50,411 nucleotides of DNA from Sulfitobacter sp. (GTDB lineage: Bacteria > Pseudomonadota > Alphaproteobacteria > Rhodobacterales > Rhodobacteraceae): NCBI GenBank assembly GCA_024636445.1, contig JAGXHE010000181.1, positions 1 through 50,411 on the forward strand, read 5' to 3'. Of the stretch, positions 49,884 through 50,411 are shown one piece after another (within the stretch, counting starts at the first letter, position 1; every line of letters begins with the position of its first letter). Both the position numbers and the translations under genes were made by a program. Under the pieces are notes generated by a model. That model saw nothing but the letters and a program-made list of their open reading frames with translations. It was not told the origin of the DNA and ran no database searches.

Positions 49884-50411
49884 TCACTCAGCAGCGTGCA
49901 ACGGACCCGCAGTCGCCTGCGATGCGGACGCGTTGAAATACCCGTCCTTCAACTCGGACCAGCCCATATGCTTTCGCAGCTTTTTGAATTCGGCCCCGAG
50001 CGCGTCGATGTTTGCATAGGTCGCATGGCGGTCGCTTTGCACGTATTTCACACCGCCGCGCAGGTCTGGCGTGTAGTCCTGCATGCGTTTCTGGAGTTTG
50101 TCCCAAGCAGCAGGGTCATCACGTTGCGCACGGATCGTTTGACCGATCAGATCAGCCATGCCGTCAAACATCTTGTAGATACCGCCATTGGTTTCCGTAA
50201 ACCCGAGCCCGAAGAGTTGCGAATTCACGCGACTGAACATCTGCAGGTAGTTGTCGGGACGATCCCCTTTCCAGCTGAATGCGCCTTTCTCCACGTAAGG
50301 CACCTGCCATTCGTAACCCGTGGCACAGATCACCAGATCAACAGTTTCGCGGCTGCCGTCCTTGAAGACAACATCTTTACCATCCAGCCCGTCCACATCC
50401 ACCTTTGCTGC
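49884..50411 (-). CDS. flavin-containing monooxygenase (FMO/BVMO-type), C-terminal part; runs off the right edge
   Basis: VDLVICATGYEWQVPYVEKGAFSWKGDRPDNYLQMFSRVNSQLFGLGFTETNGGIYKMFDGMADLIG; FMO ATGY motif. Confidence 0.85.
   Translation of the reverse strand, partial: AAKVDVDGLDGKDVVFKDGSRETVDLVICATGYEWQVPYVEKGAFSWKGDRPDNYLQMFSRVNSQLFGLGFTETNGGIYKMFDGMADLIGQTIRAQRDDPAAWDKLQKRMQDYTPDLRGGVKYVQSDRHATYANIDALGAEFKKLRKHMGWSELKDGYFNASASQATAGPLHAAE

Overview
The window looks like an ordinary chromosomal segment of an alphaproteobacterium, probably Rhodobacteraceae/Roseobacter-type judging by gene content and protein style. About 50 protein genes are supportable. No rRNA, tRNA, CRISPR array or intact prophage was seen. 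Core genes include xseA, purD, a 2Fe-2S ferredoxin, a degP-type protease, hflC/hflK, gor, rpiA, sdaA, a thiamine diphosphokinase gene, purA, secG, pyrG and rlmJ. Accessory modules: (i) a cobalt-type nitrile hydratase operon (alpha-beta-activator) at 23.7-25.3 kb; (ii) a gamma-glutamyl-amine (Puu-like) catabolic cluster with a polar amino-acid type ABC transporter at 31.3-39.5 kb; (iii) a decayed mobile-element region at 39.5-41.2 kb with a TniQ pseudogene and a topoisomerase-type zinc-ribbon remnant; (iv) a set of repeated-module membrane proteins at 41.3-42.7 kb; (v) a TRAP transporter / TetR / acyl-CoA ligase / flavin monooxygenase catabolic region at 43.8-50.4 kb. The best candidates for new biology are the very acidic 842-aa protein at 18.6-21.1 kb, the repeated-module membrane proteins, the TerB-TerB-PhnD-like operon, paired TTTGATCAAA palindromes in the Puu-like cluster, and a long stem-loop in the secG-pyrG gap. 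I found nothing that can be called a novel system from sequence alone.
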